From: Oleiphilaceae bacterium
Lineage (GTDB): Bacteria > Pseudomonadota > Gammaproteobacteria > Pseudomonadales > Oleiphilaceae
Direction of reading: 5' to 3'
Assembly (NCBI GenBank): GCA_018334495.1
Contig: JAGXLV010000015.1
Coordinates: forward strand, 1 to 48,787
Length of the DNA: 48,787 bases
Part shown: positions 29,652 to 39,241 of the stretch, piece by piece
Layout of the letters: every line of letters starts with the position of its first letter
How positions within the stretch are numbered: the stretch's first letter is position 1
Made by a program: the position numbers and the translations under genes
Notes under the pieces: model-generated
The model's input: only the letters and a program-made list of their open reading frames with translations
Told to the model about the DNA's origin: nothing
Database searches by the model: none

Positions 29652-30716
29652 TCAGATCAATTCGCCGTTGGCTTCGGCCGGCACTTCTTCGGCTTTGGCT
29701 TTTTCACCTTTCTCCGGTGGTTTCGGCATCAGCTTTTCCCGGATCTTGGCCTCAATTTCCTGCGCGATTTCCTTGTGTTCTTCCAGGAATTTACAGGCAT
29801 TGGCCTTGCCCTGACCGATCTTGTCACCGTTATAGGAGTACCAGGCGCCGGCCTTATCGACAAAACCTTCCTTCACGCCCATATCGACCACTTCGGCCAA
29901 CTGGTAAATGCCCTTACCGTACATGATCTGGAACTCGGCCTGTTTGAACGGCGGCGCCACCTTGTTTTTCACGACCTTGACGCGCGTCTCGTTGCCGATC
30001 ACCTCGTCGCCGTCCTTGACCGCGCCGATGCGGCGGATGTCCAGGCGAACGGAGCAATAGAACTTGAGGGCGTTACCGCCGGTGGTGGTTTCGGGGCTGC
30101 CGAACATGACACCGATTTTCATCCGGATCTGGTTGATGAACACCAGCATGCAATTGGCGTTTTTTACGTTGCCGGTGAGCTTGCGCAGCGCCTGAGACAT
30201 CAGCCTGGCTTGCAAGCCAACGTGAGAGTCGCCCATTTCGCCTTCGATTTCCGCCTTGGGTGTCAGGGCCGCCACCGAGTCGACGACGATGACGTCAACG
30301 GCGTTGGAGCGCACCAGCATGTCAGCGATTTCCAGGGCCTGTTCGCCGGTATCCGGCTGCGAGACGAGCAGTTCGTCCACATCAACACCGATCTTTTCAG
30401 CGTAGATCGGATCAAGGGCGTGTTCCGCATCAATAAAGGCGCAGGTCTTGCCTTTCTTCTGGGCTTCGGCGATTACCTGCAGCGTCAGCGTGGTTTTACC
30501 GGAGCTTTCAGGGCCGTAGATTTCCACAATCCGACCGTAAGGAAGGCCGCCAATGCCAAGCGCAACATCCAGGCCCAGTGAGCCGGTGGACACCGACGGA
30601 ATTGCCTCTCGCGGCTGATCGCCCATCTTCATGACCGCGCCTTTGCCAAACTGGCGTTCGATCTGACCCAGTGCCGCACCCAGTGCTTTTTTACGATTGT
30701 CTTCTGTCGCTGCCAT
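29652..30716 (-). CDS. recA: Recombinase RecA
   Basis: A 354-residue protein (E. coli 353) that forms filaments on single-stranded DNA, promotes strand exchange and triggers LexA cleavage. The P-loop GPESSGKTT is near residue 66, Walker B in [10 protein letters not shown], and the DNA-binding loop region includes [20 protein letters not shown]. The chosen start [20 protein letters not shown] matches the family. Upstream lies a LexA box, so the gene is SOS controlled. It follows pncC, the usual neighbour. The usual recX gene does not follow; a terminator and a Lon-like protease gene come next. Confidence 0.99.
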   Translation of the reverse strand: MAATEDNRKKALGAALGQIERQFGKGAVMKMGDQPREAIPSVSTGSLGLDVALGIGGLPYGRIVEIYGPESSGKTTLTLQVIAEAQKKGKTCAFIDAEHALDPIYAEKIGVDVDELLVSQPDTGEQALEIADMLVRSNAVDVIVVDSVAALTPKAEIEGEMGDSHVGLQARLMSQALRKLTGNVKNANCMLVFINQIRMKIGVMFGSPETTTGGNALKFYCSVRLDIRRIGAVKDGDEVIGNETRVKVVKNKVAPPFKQAEFQIMYGKGIYQLAEVVDMGVKEGFVDKAGAWYSYNGDKIGQGKANACKFLEEHKEIAQEIEAKIREKLMPKPPEKGEKAKAEEVPAEANGELI

Positions 30717-30807
30717 CGCTACCAAACCCTCTTTGCCAGTGCCACCGGTCGATGGCCTTGATCGCCGCATTCATTGCCTGGTAACACCCAGGCACTTACG
30801 GACTATT

Positions 30808-30827
30808 AACTGTATATTTGACCAGTA
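30808..30827. promoter_or_regulatory. LexA (SOS) box before recA
   Basis: AACTGTATATTTGACCAGTA matches the LexA consensus CTGT-N8-ACAG in all but one key base (CCAG for ACAG). It lies 92 bases before the recA start, between pncC and recA, in the expected place for damage-inducible control. Confidence 0.85.
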
Positions 30828-30863
30828 TTAAAACATAACCTTTGGGCAAGACCAACCCCTGAT

Positions 30864-31364
30864 TTACGATTCCTCCAGAAAGGCGCACACACCCTCAAGT
30901 GCAAACAGCGTCGCCTGCTTTCTGACGGCATCCCGGTCGCCTTCAAACACCCGGGACACCGCATGGGTGTTGCTCACCGAGCCTCCCCAGGCAAACCAGA
31001 CGGTGCCCACCGGCTTTTCCTCAGTGCCGCCTCCCGGGCCGGCGACACCGCTAATAGCAAGGGCAACGTCAGCGTTCATGGCCGCCAGTGCGCCCGCGAC
31101 CATCTCCCGGACCACCAATTCACTCACCGCGCCCTCTTCGGCCAGGGTGGTTTGCTTTACGCATAACAGACGGCGCTTACTCTCGTCGCTGTAGGTCACC
31201 AGCCCCCCTTGCACATACGCAGACGAGCCGGCCCGATCTGTCAGTATCTTTGCCACCCAGCCACCGGTGCAGCTTTCAGCGGTCGCAATCATCAGACCGC
31301 GCTGTTCAAGTTGCTCTGCCAAAGCATTATTGGCGTTTGCTAATGCCTGATCGGAAACTCTCAT
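30864..31364 (-). CDS. pncC: Nicotinamide-nucleotide amidohydrolase (CinA C-terminal domain)
   Basis: A 166-residue protein consisting only of the CinA C-terminal domain, which deamidates nicotinamide mononucleotide in NAD recycling. It shows the signature TAESCTGGWVAKILTDRAGSS and ALAISGVAGPGGGTEEKPVG. Length is typical of stand-alone PncC (about 165). It lies directly upstream of recA on the same strand, a pairing common in gammaproteobacteria, and is divergent from mutS across 235 bases. Confidence 0.95.
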   Translation of the reverse strand: MRVSDQALANANNALAEQLEQRGLMIATAESCTGGWVAKILTDRAGSSAYVQGGLVTYSDESKRRLLCVKQTTLAEEGAVSELVVREMVAGALAAMNADVALAISGVAGPGGGTEEKPVGTVWFAWGGSVSNTHAVSRVFEGDRDAVRKQATLFALEGVCAFLEES

Positions 31365-31513
31365 AATGCCCCCTTGTCATGGCGCGCAAGCCCACCCGTG
31401 ACGCAACCCCGGACTGCGCAACCGAAACCGGATTTACAGCTTTTATGCAATGCTGCAAGCTTCCACCGACGGGGTCAACAACGGGCAACTCCCGAACCAG
31501 TCGCCCTGCGTTA

Positions 31514-31542
31514 TTTAATCGTCGCCCGGTTTCTCTTACAAT
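31514..31542 (+). promoter_or_regulatory. Possible mutS promoter
   Basis: TACAAT (31537-31542) is a good -10 element; TTTAAT 17 bases upstream is a weak -35. It lies about 60 bases before the mutS start in the pncC-mutS divergent gap. No other better candidate was seen. Confidence 0.35.
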
Positions 31543-31599
31543 CCGGTTTCCTTTAAGCCCCGAAGGTTTTGTCCTTTCTCTCATAAAGCCGGATACCCA

Positions 31600-34218
31600 A
31601 TGGCAGTGAACGCTCAAGACACCCCTCAACACACCCCGATGATGCAGCAATACCTCCGGATCAAAGGCCAGCACCCCAATGAGCTGGTGTTTTACCGGAT
31701 GGGGGATTTTTACGAGCTGTTCTACGAGGATGCGAAAAAAGCGGCGGACCTGATGGAGATCACCCTCACGGCGCGGGGCCATTCCGGCGGTAACCCGATT
31801 CCCATGGCGGGCATTCCCTACCATTCCGCGGAGAATTACATTGCCCGACTGGTGCGGGCGGGCCAGTCCATCGCCATTTGCGAGCAGATCGGCGACCCGG
31901 CCACCAGCAAGGGGCCGGTGGACCGACAAGTGGTGCGTATCGTGACGCCCGGCACCCTGAGCGACGACGCCTTCCTGGAAGACCGCCGCGACAACCTGCT
32001 GGCCGCCATCTTCAGCCATCGGGAACGTTTCGGCTTCGCTTCGCTGGACATTTCCAGTGGCCGCTTTGCGGTTTCCGAGATGGACAATCTTGAAGCCCTG
32101 CAGGGCGAACTGCAGCGCCTGCGCCCGGCGGAAATCCTGATCAGCGAGGATTTTCCCTACGAGGACGTGCTTGCCGGTTTCACCGGCATCCGGCGCCAGG
32201 GCCCCTGGCTGTTCGAAGCCGATACCGCGCATCGGGTGCTGACCCGCCAGCTTCAGGTTCGGGATCTCACCGGCTTTGGCTGTGAAGCTATGGCTCTAGC
32301 CATTCCGGCCGCCGGCTGCCTTTTACAATACGCCCGTGATACCCAGCGCACCGACCTGCCCCACATCCGCAAACTGACCCGGGAAAGGCGTGAAGACACC
32401 GTCATCCTGGATGCCGCCAGCCGCCGCAACCTGGAAATCGACACCAACCTGATGGGCGGCCAGCAGCATACACTGGCCTGGGTTATGGACCGCACCGCCA
32501 CCGCCATGGGTGGCCGCCAGCTGCGACGCTGGCTGAACCGCCCCCTGCGGGACGTCGAGTTGGTCAGCCAGCGCCAGCATGCGGTTGCCGCCCTGCTGGA
32601 CGGGTTTCATTACGAGCCGGTCCATGACCTCCTGAAGCAGGTGGGCGATATCGAACGGGTACTGGCCCGGGTCGCCCTGCGCTCAGCCCGGCCCCGGGAT
32701 TTGGCCCGGCTGCGGGAGGCCTTCGCCGCCCTGCCCGGCCTGCAAACCGCACTGACACCGGTAAAGTCCCACCACATCGTCAAGATCGCCACCACCATTG
32801 CCGAATACCCGGCCCTGGCCGATCTTCTGGAACGGGCCCTTATTGATAACCCGCCGGTGGTCATTCGCGAGGGTGGCGTTATCCGGGAGGGCTTCGATGA
32901 GGAACTGGACGACCTGCGCAATATCAGCGAGAACGCCGGCCAGTACCTGCTGGATGTGGAAACCCGCGAACGGGAGCGCACCGGTATTTCCACATTGAAA
33001 GTGGGCTACAACCGCGTGCACGGCTATTTCATCGAGATCAGCCGGGCCCAGTCAGACAAGGCGCCGGTGGACTATATCCGCCGCCAGACCCTGAAAAACG
33101 CAGAACGGTTCATTACGCCGGAGCTGAAAACCTTCGAAGACAAGGCCCTGAGCGCAAAAAGCCGCTCGCTGGCCCGTGAAAAAGCCCTGTACGATGAAGT
33201 GCTGGAAGCCACCGCCGAGCAATTGGCGCCCTTGCAGGACAGCGCCCAGGCCCTGGCTGAGCTGGATGTATTAACCAATTTCGCGGAACGGGCCACCTCT
33301 TTACGTTTCTGTGCGCCGGACTTCTCGCAAACACCGGGCTTTGATATCGAACAGGGCCGCCACCCGGTGGTGGAGCAGTTACTGGCCGAGCCCTACGTGC
33401 CCAACGACCTTCTGATTGATGACAAGCGCCGCATGCTGGTGATCACCGGCCCCAACATGGGCGGTAAGTCCACCTACATGCGCCAGGCCGCGCTGATCGC
33501 GCTGCTGGCCTACACCGGCAGTTTCGTGCCTGCCAGCCGGGCCTGCCTGGGGCCGCTGGACCGTATCTTCACCCGCATGGGCTCGTCCGACGACATTGCC
33601 GGCGGGCGTTCCACTTTCATGGTGGAAATGACCGAAACCGCCAACATTCTGCACAACGCCACCGAACACAGCCTGGTATTGATGGACGAAGTCGGTCGCG
33701 GCACCAGCACCTTCGACGGCCTGTCGCTGGCCTGGGCCACCGCCGAGCACCTGGCCCGGGAGACTCATTGCTACACCTTGTTTGCCACCCATTATTTCGA
33801 GCTGACCCAACTGGCGGATCAGCTTGAACATGCCGTCAACGTTCACCTGACCGCGACCGAACACGACGACACCATCGTGTTTCTCCACAACGTCCACGAT
33901 GGCCCGGCCAGCCAGAGCTATGGCCTTCAGGTCGCCAAACTGGCAGGTGTGCCGGCGAGTGTGATCAGCAATGCGAAGCAGCAACTGGGCCGACTTGAAG
34001 GCAGCGCAACGCCCGCAAAAACAGGACAGGCGCTGCCGACCTCCAGAAAAGCCGCAACAAAAGCCGCGCAGGAAATGGCGGCCATGCAGGCCGACATGTT
34101 TGCAAGCCCCGAGCCGAGTGACGTGGAGAAGGCCCTGGCGACACTGGATCTGGACGAACTTAGCCCTCGCCAGGCGCTTGAGCAGCTTTACGAACTCAAA
34201 GCCCGATTGAAAAGCTGA
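31600..34218 (+). CDS. mutS: DNA mismatch repair protein MutS
   Basis: An 872-residue mismatch-binding ATPase (E. coli 853). The mismatch-recognition FYE motif lies in [14 protein letters not shown] near residue 35, the clamp and lever regions follow, and the ATPase has Walker [14 protein letters not shown] (about 618) and Walker [17 protein letters not shown]. The C-terminal part has the beta-clamp/dimerisation tail ending ARLKS. It precedes fdxA on the same strand, the order also known in Pseudomonas. No mutL is in the window. Confidence 0.99.
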   Translation: MAVNAQDTPQHTPMMQQYLRIKGQHPNELVFYRMGDFYELFYEDAKKAADLMEITLTARGHSGGNPIPMAGIPYHSAENYIARLVRAGQSIAICEQIGDPATSKGPVDRQVVRIVTPGTLSDDAFLEDRRDNLLAAIFSHRERFGFASLDISSGRFAVSEMDNLEALQGELQRLRPAEILISEDFPYEDVLAGFTGIRRQGPWLFEADTAHRVLTRQLQVRDLTGFGCEAMALAIPAAGCLLQYARDTQRTDLPHIRKLTRERREDTVILDAASRRNLEIDTNLMGGQQHTLAWVMDRTATAMGGRQLRRWLNRPLRDVELVSQRQHAVAALLDGFHYEPVHDLLKQVGDIERVLARVALRSARPRDLARLREAFAALPGLQTALTPVKSHHIVKIATTIAEYPALADLLERALIDNPPVVIREGGVIREGFDEELDDLRNISENAGQYLLDVETRERERTGISTLKVGYNRVHGYFIEISRAQSDKAPVDYIRRQTLKNAERFITPELKTFEDKALSAKSRSLAREKALYDEVLEATAEQLAPLQDSAQALAELDVLTNFAERATSLRFCAPDFSQTPGFDIEQGRHPVVEQLLAEPYVPNDLLIDDKRRMLVITGPNMGGKSTYMRQAALIALLAYTGSFVPASRACLGPLDRIFTRMGSSDDIAGGRSTFMVEMTETANILHNATEHSLVLMDEVGRGTSTFDGLSLAWATAEHLARETHCYTLFATHYFELTQLADQLEHAVNVHLTATEHDDTIVFLHNVHDGPASQSYGLQVAKLAGVPASVISNAKQQLGRLEGSATPAKTGQALPTSRKAATKAAQEMAAMQADMFASPEPSDVEKALATLDLDELSPRQALEQLYELKARLKS

Positions 34219-34305
34219 TGATCGAGGCTTTGGAAAGGCTCTCCTGAGGGGGGCTGGTGTTGCTCCGGTGTTAGTTGCGGTAATAAAGTTATATCCCGAC
34301 GATGC

Positions 34306-34334
34306 TTGCGACAATGCGGCCTGCTCCCTACAAT
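34306..34334 (+). promoter_or_regulatory. Sigma70 promoter of fdxA
   Basis: TTGCGA (34306-34311), 17-base spacer, TACAAT (34329-34334). It gives fdxA its own transcript with a leader of about 118 bases that contains a GC-rich hairpin (GCCGG at 34383 with CCGGC at 34402, or GGGT-GAAA-ACCC). Confidence 0.55.
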
Positions 34335-34458
34335 ATTGCCCAATCCAGAAACAGTTTAAAAAAAGCACGCAGGCTGACGCCCGCCGGGTGAAAACCCTGT
34401 GCCGGCAGCAACCTGACTTGCACGCTGATGAGATCGACCACATACCAGGAACCCAATT

Positions 34459-34782
34459 ATGACTTTTGTCGTTACCGAGAACTGCATCAAATGCAAGTAC
34501 ACCGACTGCGTTGAGGTGTGCCCGGTAGACTGCTTTTACGAAGGACCGAACTTTCTGGTTATCGATCCTGACGAGTGCATCGACTGCGCCCTGTGCGAAC
34601 CGGAGTGCCCGGCCGAGGCGATTTTCTCGGAAGATGAATTACCTGCGGACCAGGAGCACTTCATTGAGCTCAACGCCGACCTTGCGGGCAAATGGGACAA
34701 TATCACCGAGAAAAAAGACCCACTGCCGGACGCTGAAGAATGGGACGGCAAGCCGGACAAGTTCCAGCACCTGGAAAAATAG
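34459..34782 (+). CDS. fdxA: Ferredoxin FdxA, seven-iron type
   Basis: A 107-residue ferredoxin with a [3Fe-4S] and a [4Fe-4S] cluster. Cluster cysteines are in [18 protein letters not shown] and [12 protein letters not shown]; the long C-terminal tail ([17 protein letters not shown] to FQHLEK) is typical of the Azotobacter-type protein. It is a cytoplasmic electron carrier. It follows mutS by 240 bases with its own promoter and ends at a strong terminator. Confidence 0.97.
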   Translation: MTFVVTENCIKCKYTDCVEVCPVDCFYEGPNFLVIDPDECIDCALCEPECPAEAIFSEDELPADQEHFIELNADLAGKWDNITEKKDPLPDAEEWDGKPDKFQHLEK

Positions 34783-34822
34783 CTGCCAGATGCCTCATTG
34801 AGACGATCTGTGACGCAAGACG

Positions 34823-34852
34823 AAAAAGGGAAGCCACTGGCTTCCCTTTTTT
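34823..34852. terminator. Bidirectional terminator between fdxA and LysE gene
   Basis: AAAAGGGAAGCC / GGCTTCCCTTTT with a 3-base loop; six T follow on the plus strand and a similar run on the minus strand. It serves fdxA (rightward) and the converging LysE-family gene (leftward). Confidence 0.9.
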
Positions 34853-34877
34853 ATGGCTCGTCGATTTTTTCCGGGCA

Positions 34878-35516
34878 TCAAGGCTGAGTAATCGCAAGCC
34901 TGGCCCCCAGGGCCACAAAAACACCTCCGGTCAGGCCATGCATCAGACGGAGCAGCCGCGGCTTCATCACGAAACCCCGGCCTCTGGCCACGACCAGGGC
35001 CAGGCCGCACTGCCAGGCCATTGCCATAACGAAATGCATCCCCGCCAGCACCATTGACTGACCCAGCGCCGACCCTGCCGGGTCAATGAACTGAGGCAGG
35101 AAGGCCATGTAAAACAGCGCTGTCTTGGGATTAAGCACATTGGACAACAAGCCTTCCCGGAAGGGTTGACCGAGTCGGGATGGCGCGGAATTGCCGGTCG
35201 CGGTGATTGACAGCCCTGGCGCCCTTCTGGCCGCCTGAAACAGGCTCGATAACCCCAGCCAGACCAGATAAGCGGCGCCGGCCCATTTGAGCAGAGTGAA
35301 TGCCCAGGCGGTTTGCACCAGAATCAACGAAATACCCACCGCGGAAAGCGTGGCGTGAATGAACAGTCCGCTGCACACACCCAGACTGGTAAACGCACCC
35401 TCATGAACGCCGCCACGGGCGGTGTTGCGAACCACCACCAGAGTATCCACGCCCGGTGTTAACGTCAGTACCAGAATCGCGAGCAGGTAAGCCCACATTA
35501 AATCAAAAGGTGGCAT
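34878..35516 (-). CDS. LysE/RhtB family amino-acid exporter
   Basis: A 212-residue inner-membrane protein with about six hydrophobic segments and the family signature LTLTPGVDTLVVVRNTARGG near the N-terminus, plus FREGLLSNVLNPKTALFYMAFLPQF. LysE/RhtB proteins export amino acids or homoserine lactones; the substrate here is not known. It is convergent with fdxA and followed on the same strand, upstream, by the 345-residue unknown protein gene after 30 bases, with which it may be cotranscribed. Confidence 0.93.
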   Translation of the reverse strand: MPPFDLMWAYLLAILVLTLTPGVDTLVVVRNTARGGVHEGAFTSLGVCSGLFIHATLSAVGISLILVQTAWAFTLLKWAGAAYLVWLGLSSLFQAARRAPGLSITATGNSAPSRLGQPFREGLLSNVLNPKTALFYMAFLPQFIDPAGSALGQSMVLAGMHFVMAMAWQCGLALVVARGRGFVMKPRLLRLMHGLTGGVFVALGARLAITQP

Positions 35517-35546
35517 GGCGATTTTACCCCGGCCTCATGAGAAACA

Positions 35547-36584
35547 TTAATCGCTCCTCTGTTGAAGAATTCTTGCCACCGCAGCAGACCGGTAAAACGG
35601 CTCCAGCCTGCGACGCAAAAGAGCCTCAAGATAGCCCTGGTCCCGAAGTGCATCCGCAATCGGCAAGAGGTTGGCCTCGACTTCAGTCATGACCATGGCT
35701 TCGGTAACACCCAGCTCATCAAGCAGGCTGGCCAGACTCACATCACCATAGGCTTGGAACAGCTGCTCGACCACTGCTCGGCAGCAGCCGTGGAAATAAT
35801 CGGTGGTGCGCAAATGCGCCCAGAAATCGCCGCCCATTGCCGTCAACTCACCAAGCTCCAGGTCTCCGCTGGCCTGCCAGAGTTCAGCCAGGGTGCGCTC
35901 TTCCATGTCATCCCAGGCCGCCATGACCGCATCCCGCAACTCTTGGCTGGAGAGCGCTTCGTTAAGGAATCTCTCACTGCGGCCAATCAGTATCGGCAAA
36001 CTCTCCGACAGCCAGTTCTTGATCCCGCGTTCAATCCGGTCATCCAGCCCCGGTGATGCCCGGTTGGCCATGCGTTTGCCGAATTTCATCATGGAGCCGA
36101 TCGCGGGCACGCTTTTGGTAACCGCGTTGTCCTCGTACAGGTAATTCAGCAGACCGCTGTAAACCAGATCGGCGATCATTTCCTGGTAAACCGGATTGTC
36201 CATGACCTTGCGGATCATTTTCTCGCGCTGCCGCTGAAGTTTGAGCGCCTGCTCCAGAAAAGCCAGAGCCTGCTCCCGGGTAATAACATCTTTGAGGCGC
36301 GTATCGAGCTGCTCAGGCGCATTGAATAACCCTGAGGCCATCTGGCTCATCAGGTCGGAAACATTGCTGCCCATGTCTGCGTCCACAACTATGCGATGGA
36401 CAGCCGCCATGACCCGATCGACTGAACTGATATCCTGGAGCGTCAATTCTTCCATCTGCCCGAACAGTTCATGCACTTCCTGCCTGGCAAACTTGCGCAG
36501 TTTTACGCCTTTGAAGCCGGCCAGCTCAAACCTGATGTGCGCCTCAAGCAACTCTGAGGCGATCTCTTTATGGTGTCTTGCCAT
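35547..36584 (-). CDS. Conserved hypothetical protein, all-helical
   Basis: A 345-residue soluble protein that I do not recognise. It starts MARHHKEIASELLEAHIRFE and appears almost entirely alpha-helical, with two notable parts: a region rich in hydrophobic helices around YQEMIADLVYSGLLNYLYED (about 155-175) and KSVPAIGSMMKFGKRMANR, and a C-terminal helical domain with HGCCRAVVEQLFQAYGDVSL. No catalytic motif, signal peptide or clear membrane helix is visible. Composition matches its neighbours. It is divergent from the alcohol dehydrogenase gene across 225 bases and may be cotranscribed with the LysE-family gene 30 bases downstream. Confidence 0.8.
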   Translation of the reverse strand: MARHHKEIASELLEAHIRFELAGFKGVKLRKFARQEVHELFGQMEELTLQDISSVDRVMAAVHRIVVDADMGSNVSDLMSQMASGLFNAPEQLDTRLKDVITREQALAFLEQALKLQRQREKMIRKVMDNPVYQEMIADLVYSGLLNYLYEDNAVTKSVPAIGSMMKFGKRMANRASPGLDDRIERGIKNWLSESLPILIGRSERFLNEALSSQELRDAVMAAWDDMEERTLAELWQASGDLELGELTAMGGDFWAHLRTTDYFHGCCRAVVEQLFQAYGDVSLASLLDELGVTEAMVMTEVEANLLPIADALRDQGYLEALLRRRLEPFYRSAAVARILQQRSD

Positions 36585-36809
36585 AATCCGGTTCCCGGGA
36601 ATCTATGGAATTGGTGGAATCGCTGGAAAGTACCGCCAGATTAACCACTGAGCCCGGCATTCGCCAAGTCCGGACACGCCGATCCGGATAGGGGCAATTC
36701 CCAGTGGCAGCTTTTTGGATTAAAGTCCACACTATGATGTGTAGTTGCCTAAGCAATTCCTGTTGCTTGGCTGGAGTGCAACCAATACCAGTGAAAGGAT
36801 GACTTTTTA

Positions 36810-37865
36810 ATGGCGAACACCAAAGCATACGCAGCGCAGTCCGAAACGTCAGACATAGCGCCGTTTGAATTTGAGCGTCGCGAACCGCGACCTGACGATG
36901 TGTCTATCGAGATTGATTACTGCGGTGTCTGTCACTCCGACATTCACATTGCCCAGAACGATTGGGGAGTCTCTGTCTATCCGGTGGTTCCCGGCCACGA
37001 AATTGTCGGGCGCGTGACGGCGGTGGGGCCCCGGGTCAGCCATTACAAAGTCGGCGACGTTGTGGGTGTGGGCGTCATGGTGGACTCCTGCCGCAGTTGT
37101 TCGGCCTGTGACGCCGGCCTTGAGCAATACTGCCTGGAGGGCATGACCGGCACCTACAATGGCAAAGACCGGCACGACGGTTCCATCACCTTCGGTGGCT
37201 ATTCCGACCAGATCGTGGTGGCCGAGCATTTTGTGGTCAAGATTCCGGAAAAACTGGATGTGAAAGCCGCCGCGCCCCTGCTGTGCGCCGGCATCACGAC
37301 CTACTCGCCGCTTCGCCATTATGGCGTCAAAGCTGGCGACAAGGTCGGCGTCATCGGCATGGGCGGCCTGGGCCACATGGGCGTTAAATTCGCCAGTGCC
37401 CTGGGCGCCGAAGTCACGATTTTCACTCGCTCCGAAAGCAAAGTGGCAGAGGCCAAAAAACAGGGCGCGGATCATGTCGTCGTTTCCACCGACAAGGCTC
37501 AGATGAAAGCGGCGGCGGAAACTTTTGATTTCATGCTGGACACCGTGCCCGTGCCCCATGATATCAACCCGTATCTGCGTACGCTCAAATACGACGGCAC
37601 CCACATTCTGGTCGGGCTTCTGCAGCCCATGGAGAGCTACCTCGACTCGGGCGCGCTTGTCCTGAAGCGCCGCGTTCTGGCCGGCTCACTGATCGGCGGC
37701 ATGCCCGAGACCCAGGAGATGCTGGAGTTCTGCGCCAAGCACGACATCAGCTGTGATGTGGAAATGCTGGATATCCAGAACATTAATAACGCTTACGAGC
37801 GCATGAAAGCGGGCGATGTCAAATATCGCTTCGTGATCGACATGGCCTCGCTTAAATCCGCGTAA
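36810..37865 (+). CDS. Zinc-dependent NAD(P) alcohol dehydrogenase (YahK/CAD type)
   Basis: A 351-residue medium-chain dehydrogenase that interconverts alcohols and aldehydes. Catalytic zinc ligands are C41 (GVCHSDIH), H63-E64 (GHEIVG) and a cysteine in LLCAGITTY; the structural zinc site has C94, C97, C100 and C108. The nucleotide site is GMGGLGHMG near 184. The GVCHSD and DRHDGSITFGGYSD segments match the YahK/cinnamyl-alcohol dehydrogenase branch, which usually prefers NADPH. It is a single gene; ATG follows AAAGGATG by about 10 bases. Confidence 0.94.
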   Translation: MANTKAYAAQSETSDIAPFEFERREPRPDDVSIEIDYCGVCHSDIHIAQNDWGVSVYPVVPGHEIVGRVTAVGPRVSHYKVGDVVGVGVMVDSCRSCSACDAGLEQYCLEGMTGTYNGKDRHDGSITFGGYSDQIVVAEHFVVKIPEKLDVKAAAPLLCAGITTYSPLRHYGVKAGDKVGVIGMGGLGHMGVKFASALGAEVTIFTRSESKVAEAKKQGADHVVVSTDKAQMKAAAETFDFMLDTVPVPHDINPYLRTLKYDGTHILVGLLQPMESYLDSGALVLKRRVLAGSLIGGMPETQEMLEFCAKHDISCDVEMLDIQNINNAYERMKAGDVKYRFVIDMASLKSA

Positions 37866-38018
37866 GCCCCGTGCTGGAAGGCTGGCCACCGTCAGCCTTC
37901 CGCTTATTCCTGCCGAATAAATTCCACCCGTTTTTCCCGTACTGACCTCGCCACAGCAAAGACGAGAAGCCTGACAAAACGTATAATCACCTTATTATTT
38001 GTTAACAGCAGTGGATTC

Positions 38019-39200
38019 ATGCCTTCCAACTATGACGTAATCATCATTGGCGCCGGCGCCGCGGGCCTTATGTGCGCGGCGATCGCCGGCTATCGGGGGC
38101 GCCGCGTCCTGGTGCTCGATCACGCCAACAAGGCCGGCAAGAAAATTCTGATGTCCGGCGGCGGGCGCTGTAACTTCACCAATCTGAACAGCACACCGGC
38201 GAACTTCCTGTCCGGCAATCCCCACTTCTGCATTTCAGCTCTGAAGCGCTATACGCCCCAGCATTTTCTGGACCTGGTGGAACGTCACGGCATTGAACAT
38301 GAGGAAAAATCGGCCGGCCAACTTTTCTGCCGTGACAGCAGCAAGGAAATTGTCAAACTTCTGCTAACGGAATGCCAATGGGCTGGTGCCGAAGTGCGGC
38401 TGGAAACCGATATCACCGGAGTCGAAGGCCAGGCCGGGGGCTATCGGGTGAAGACCAGCGCCGGCAGTTTCCAGTGCGCGTCCCTGGTGGTGGCCTGCGG
38501 CGGCCTGTCCATTCCCACCATGGGCGCGACCGGGTTTGGCTATGAACTGGCCCGTCAATTCGGCCTGGACGTTGTGCCCACCCGGGCCGGGCTCGTGCCT
38601 TTTACGCTGCACCCGGAACTGAAAACTCACCTGGCCCCTCTTTCCGGCGTCAGCTCCCCTGTGGACGCGGCCTGCCGTGGCGAGCATTTCCGCGAGCCCA
38701 TGCTGGTCACCCATCGTGGCCTCAGCGGGCCGGCGATGTTGCAGATATCGAGTTTCTGGCAGCCCGGCGATACCCTGAGCATCAACCTGTTGCCCGGGCA
38801 GGATGCCAACACCGAACTGCTCGCAAGACGCGCAGCCAAACCCCAATCGACTGTGGCGCAGTATCTCGGCGAGTGGCTACCGAAGCGCGTGGCCCAGGCA
38901 TTTAATGACATAAATGGCTGGAAGGGACCTTTGCAGGCATATCGCAAGGGGGAGATAGAAGAGGTTGCCGAGGCTCTGAACCAATGGGCCGTGAAGCCGG
39001 CCGGCACAGAAGGTTACCGGACAGCCGAAGTCACCCTCGGTGGCGTCGATACACGGCAGCTGTCGTCAAAGACCATGGCCGTCGCCAACCGACCCAACCT
39101 GTTTTTTATCGGTGAAGTTGTGGACGTCACCGGCCATCTGGGTGGCCACAATTTCCAGTGGGCCTGGGCTTCCGGCGTCGCCGCTGGCAACGCCGCCTGA
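38019..39200 (+). CDS. BaiN/HI0933-type NAD(P)/FAD-dependent oxidoreductase
   Basis: A 393-residue flavoprotein of the HI0933/YhiN family. The FAD site VIIIGAGAAGLMCA is at the N-terminus, followed by the family hallmark KKILMSGGGRCNFTN; near the C-terminus EVVDVTGHLGGHNFQWAWASG closes the FAD site. Substrate is unknown for most members. It lies 150 bases after the alcohol dehydrogenase on the same strand and is convergent with the EAL gene. Confidence 0.93.
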   Translation: MPSNYDVIIIGAGAAGLMCAAIAGYRGRRVLVLDHANKAGKKILMSGGGRCNFTNLNSTPANFLSGNPHFCISALKRYTPQHFLDLVERHGIEHEEKSAGQLFCRDSSKEIVKLLLTECQWAGAEVRLETDITGVEGQAGGYRVKTSAGSFQCASLVVACGGLSIPTMGATGFGYELARQFGLDVVPTRAGLVPFTLHPELKTHLAPLSGVSSPVDAACRGEHFREPMLVTHRGLSGPAMLQISSFWQPGDTLSINLLPGQDANTELLARRAAKPQSTVAQYLGEWLPKRVAQAFNDINGWKGPLQAYRKGEIEEVAEALNQWAVKPAGTEGYRTAEVTLGGVDTRQLSSKTMAVANRPNLFFIGEVVDVTGHLGGHNFQWAWASGVAAGNAA

Positions 39201-39241
39201 GTACAAAACCCCGGAGGGAGAGGACGAACTCCACAACCCCC

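Noticed and set aside
31327..32232. A 301-codon minus-strand open frame across the pncC-mutS gap
   Set aside because: It runs antisense through the mutS start and into pncC; no family signature.
34381..34406. Cobalamin-riboswitch-like look of the fdxA leader
   Set aside because: A GAAAACCCTG-type stretch is present, but no B12-box core or supporting helices were found.
33379..34443. A 354-codon minus-strand open frame opposite mutS
   Set aside because: Overlaps the mutS ATPase domain and the gap; low-complexity product with no domain, shadow of mutS.
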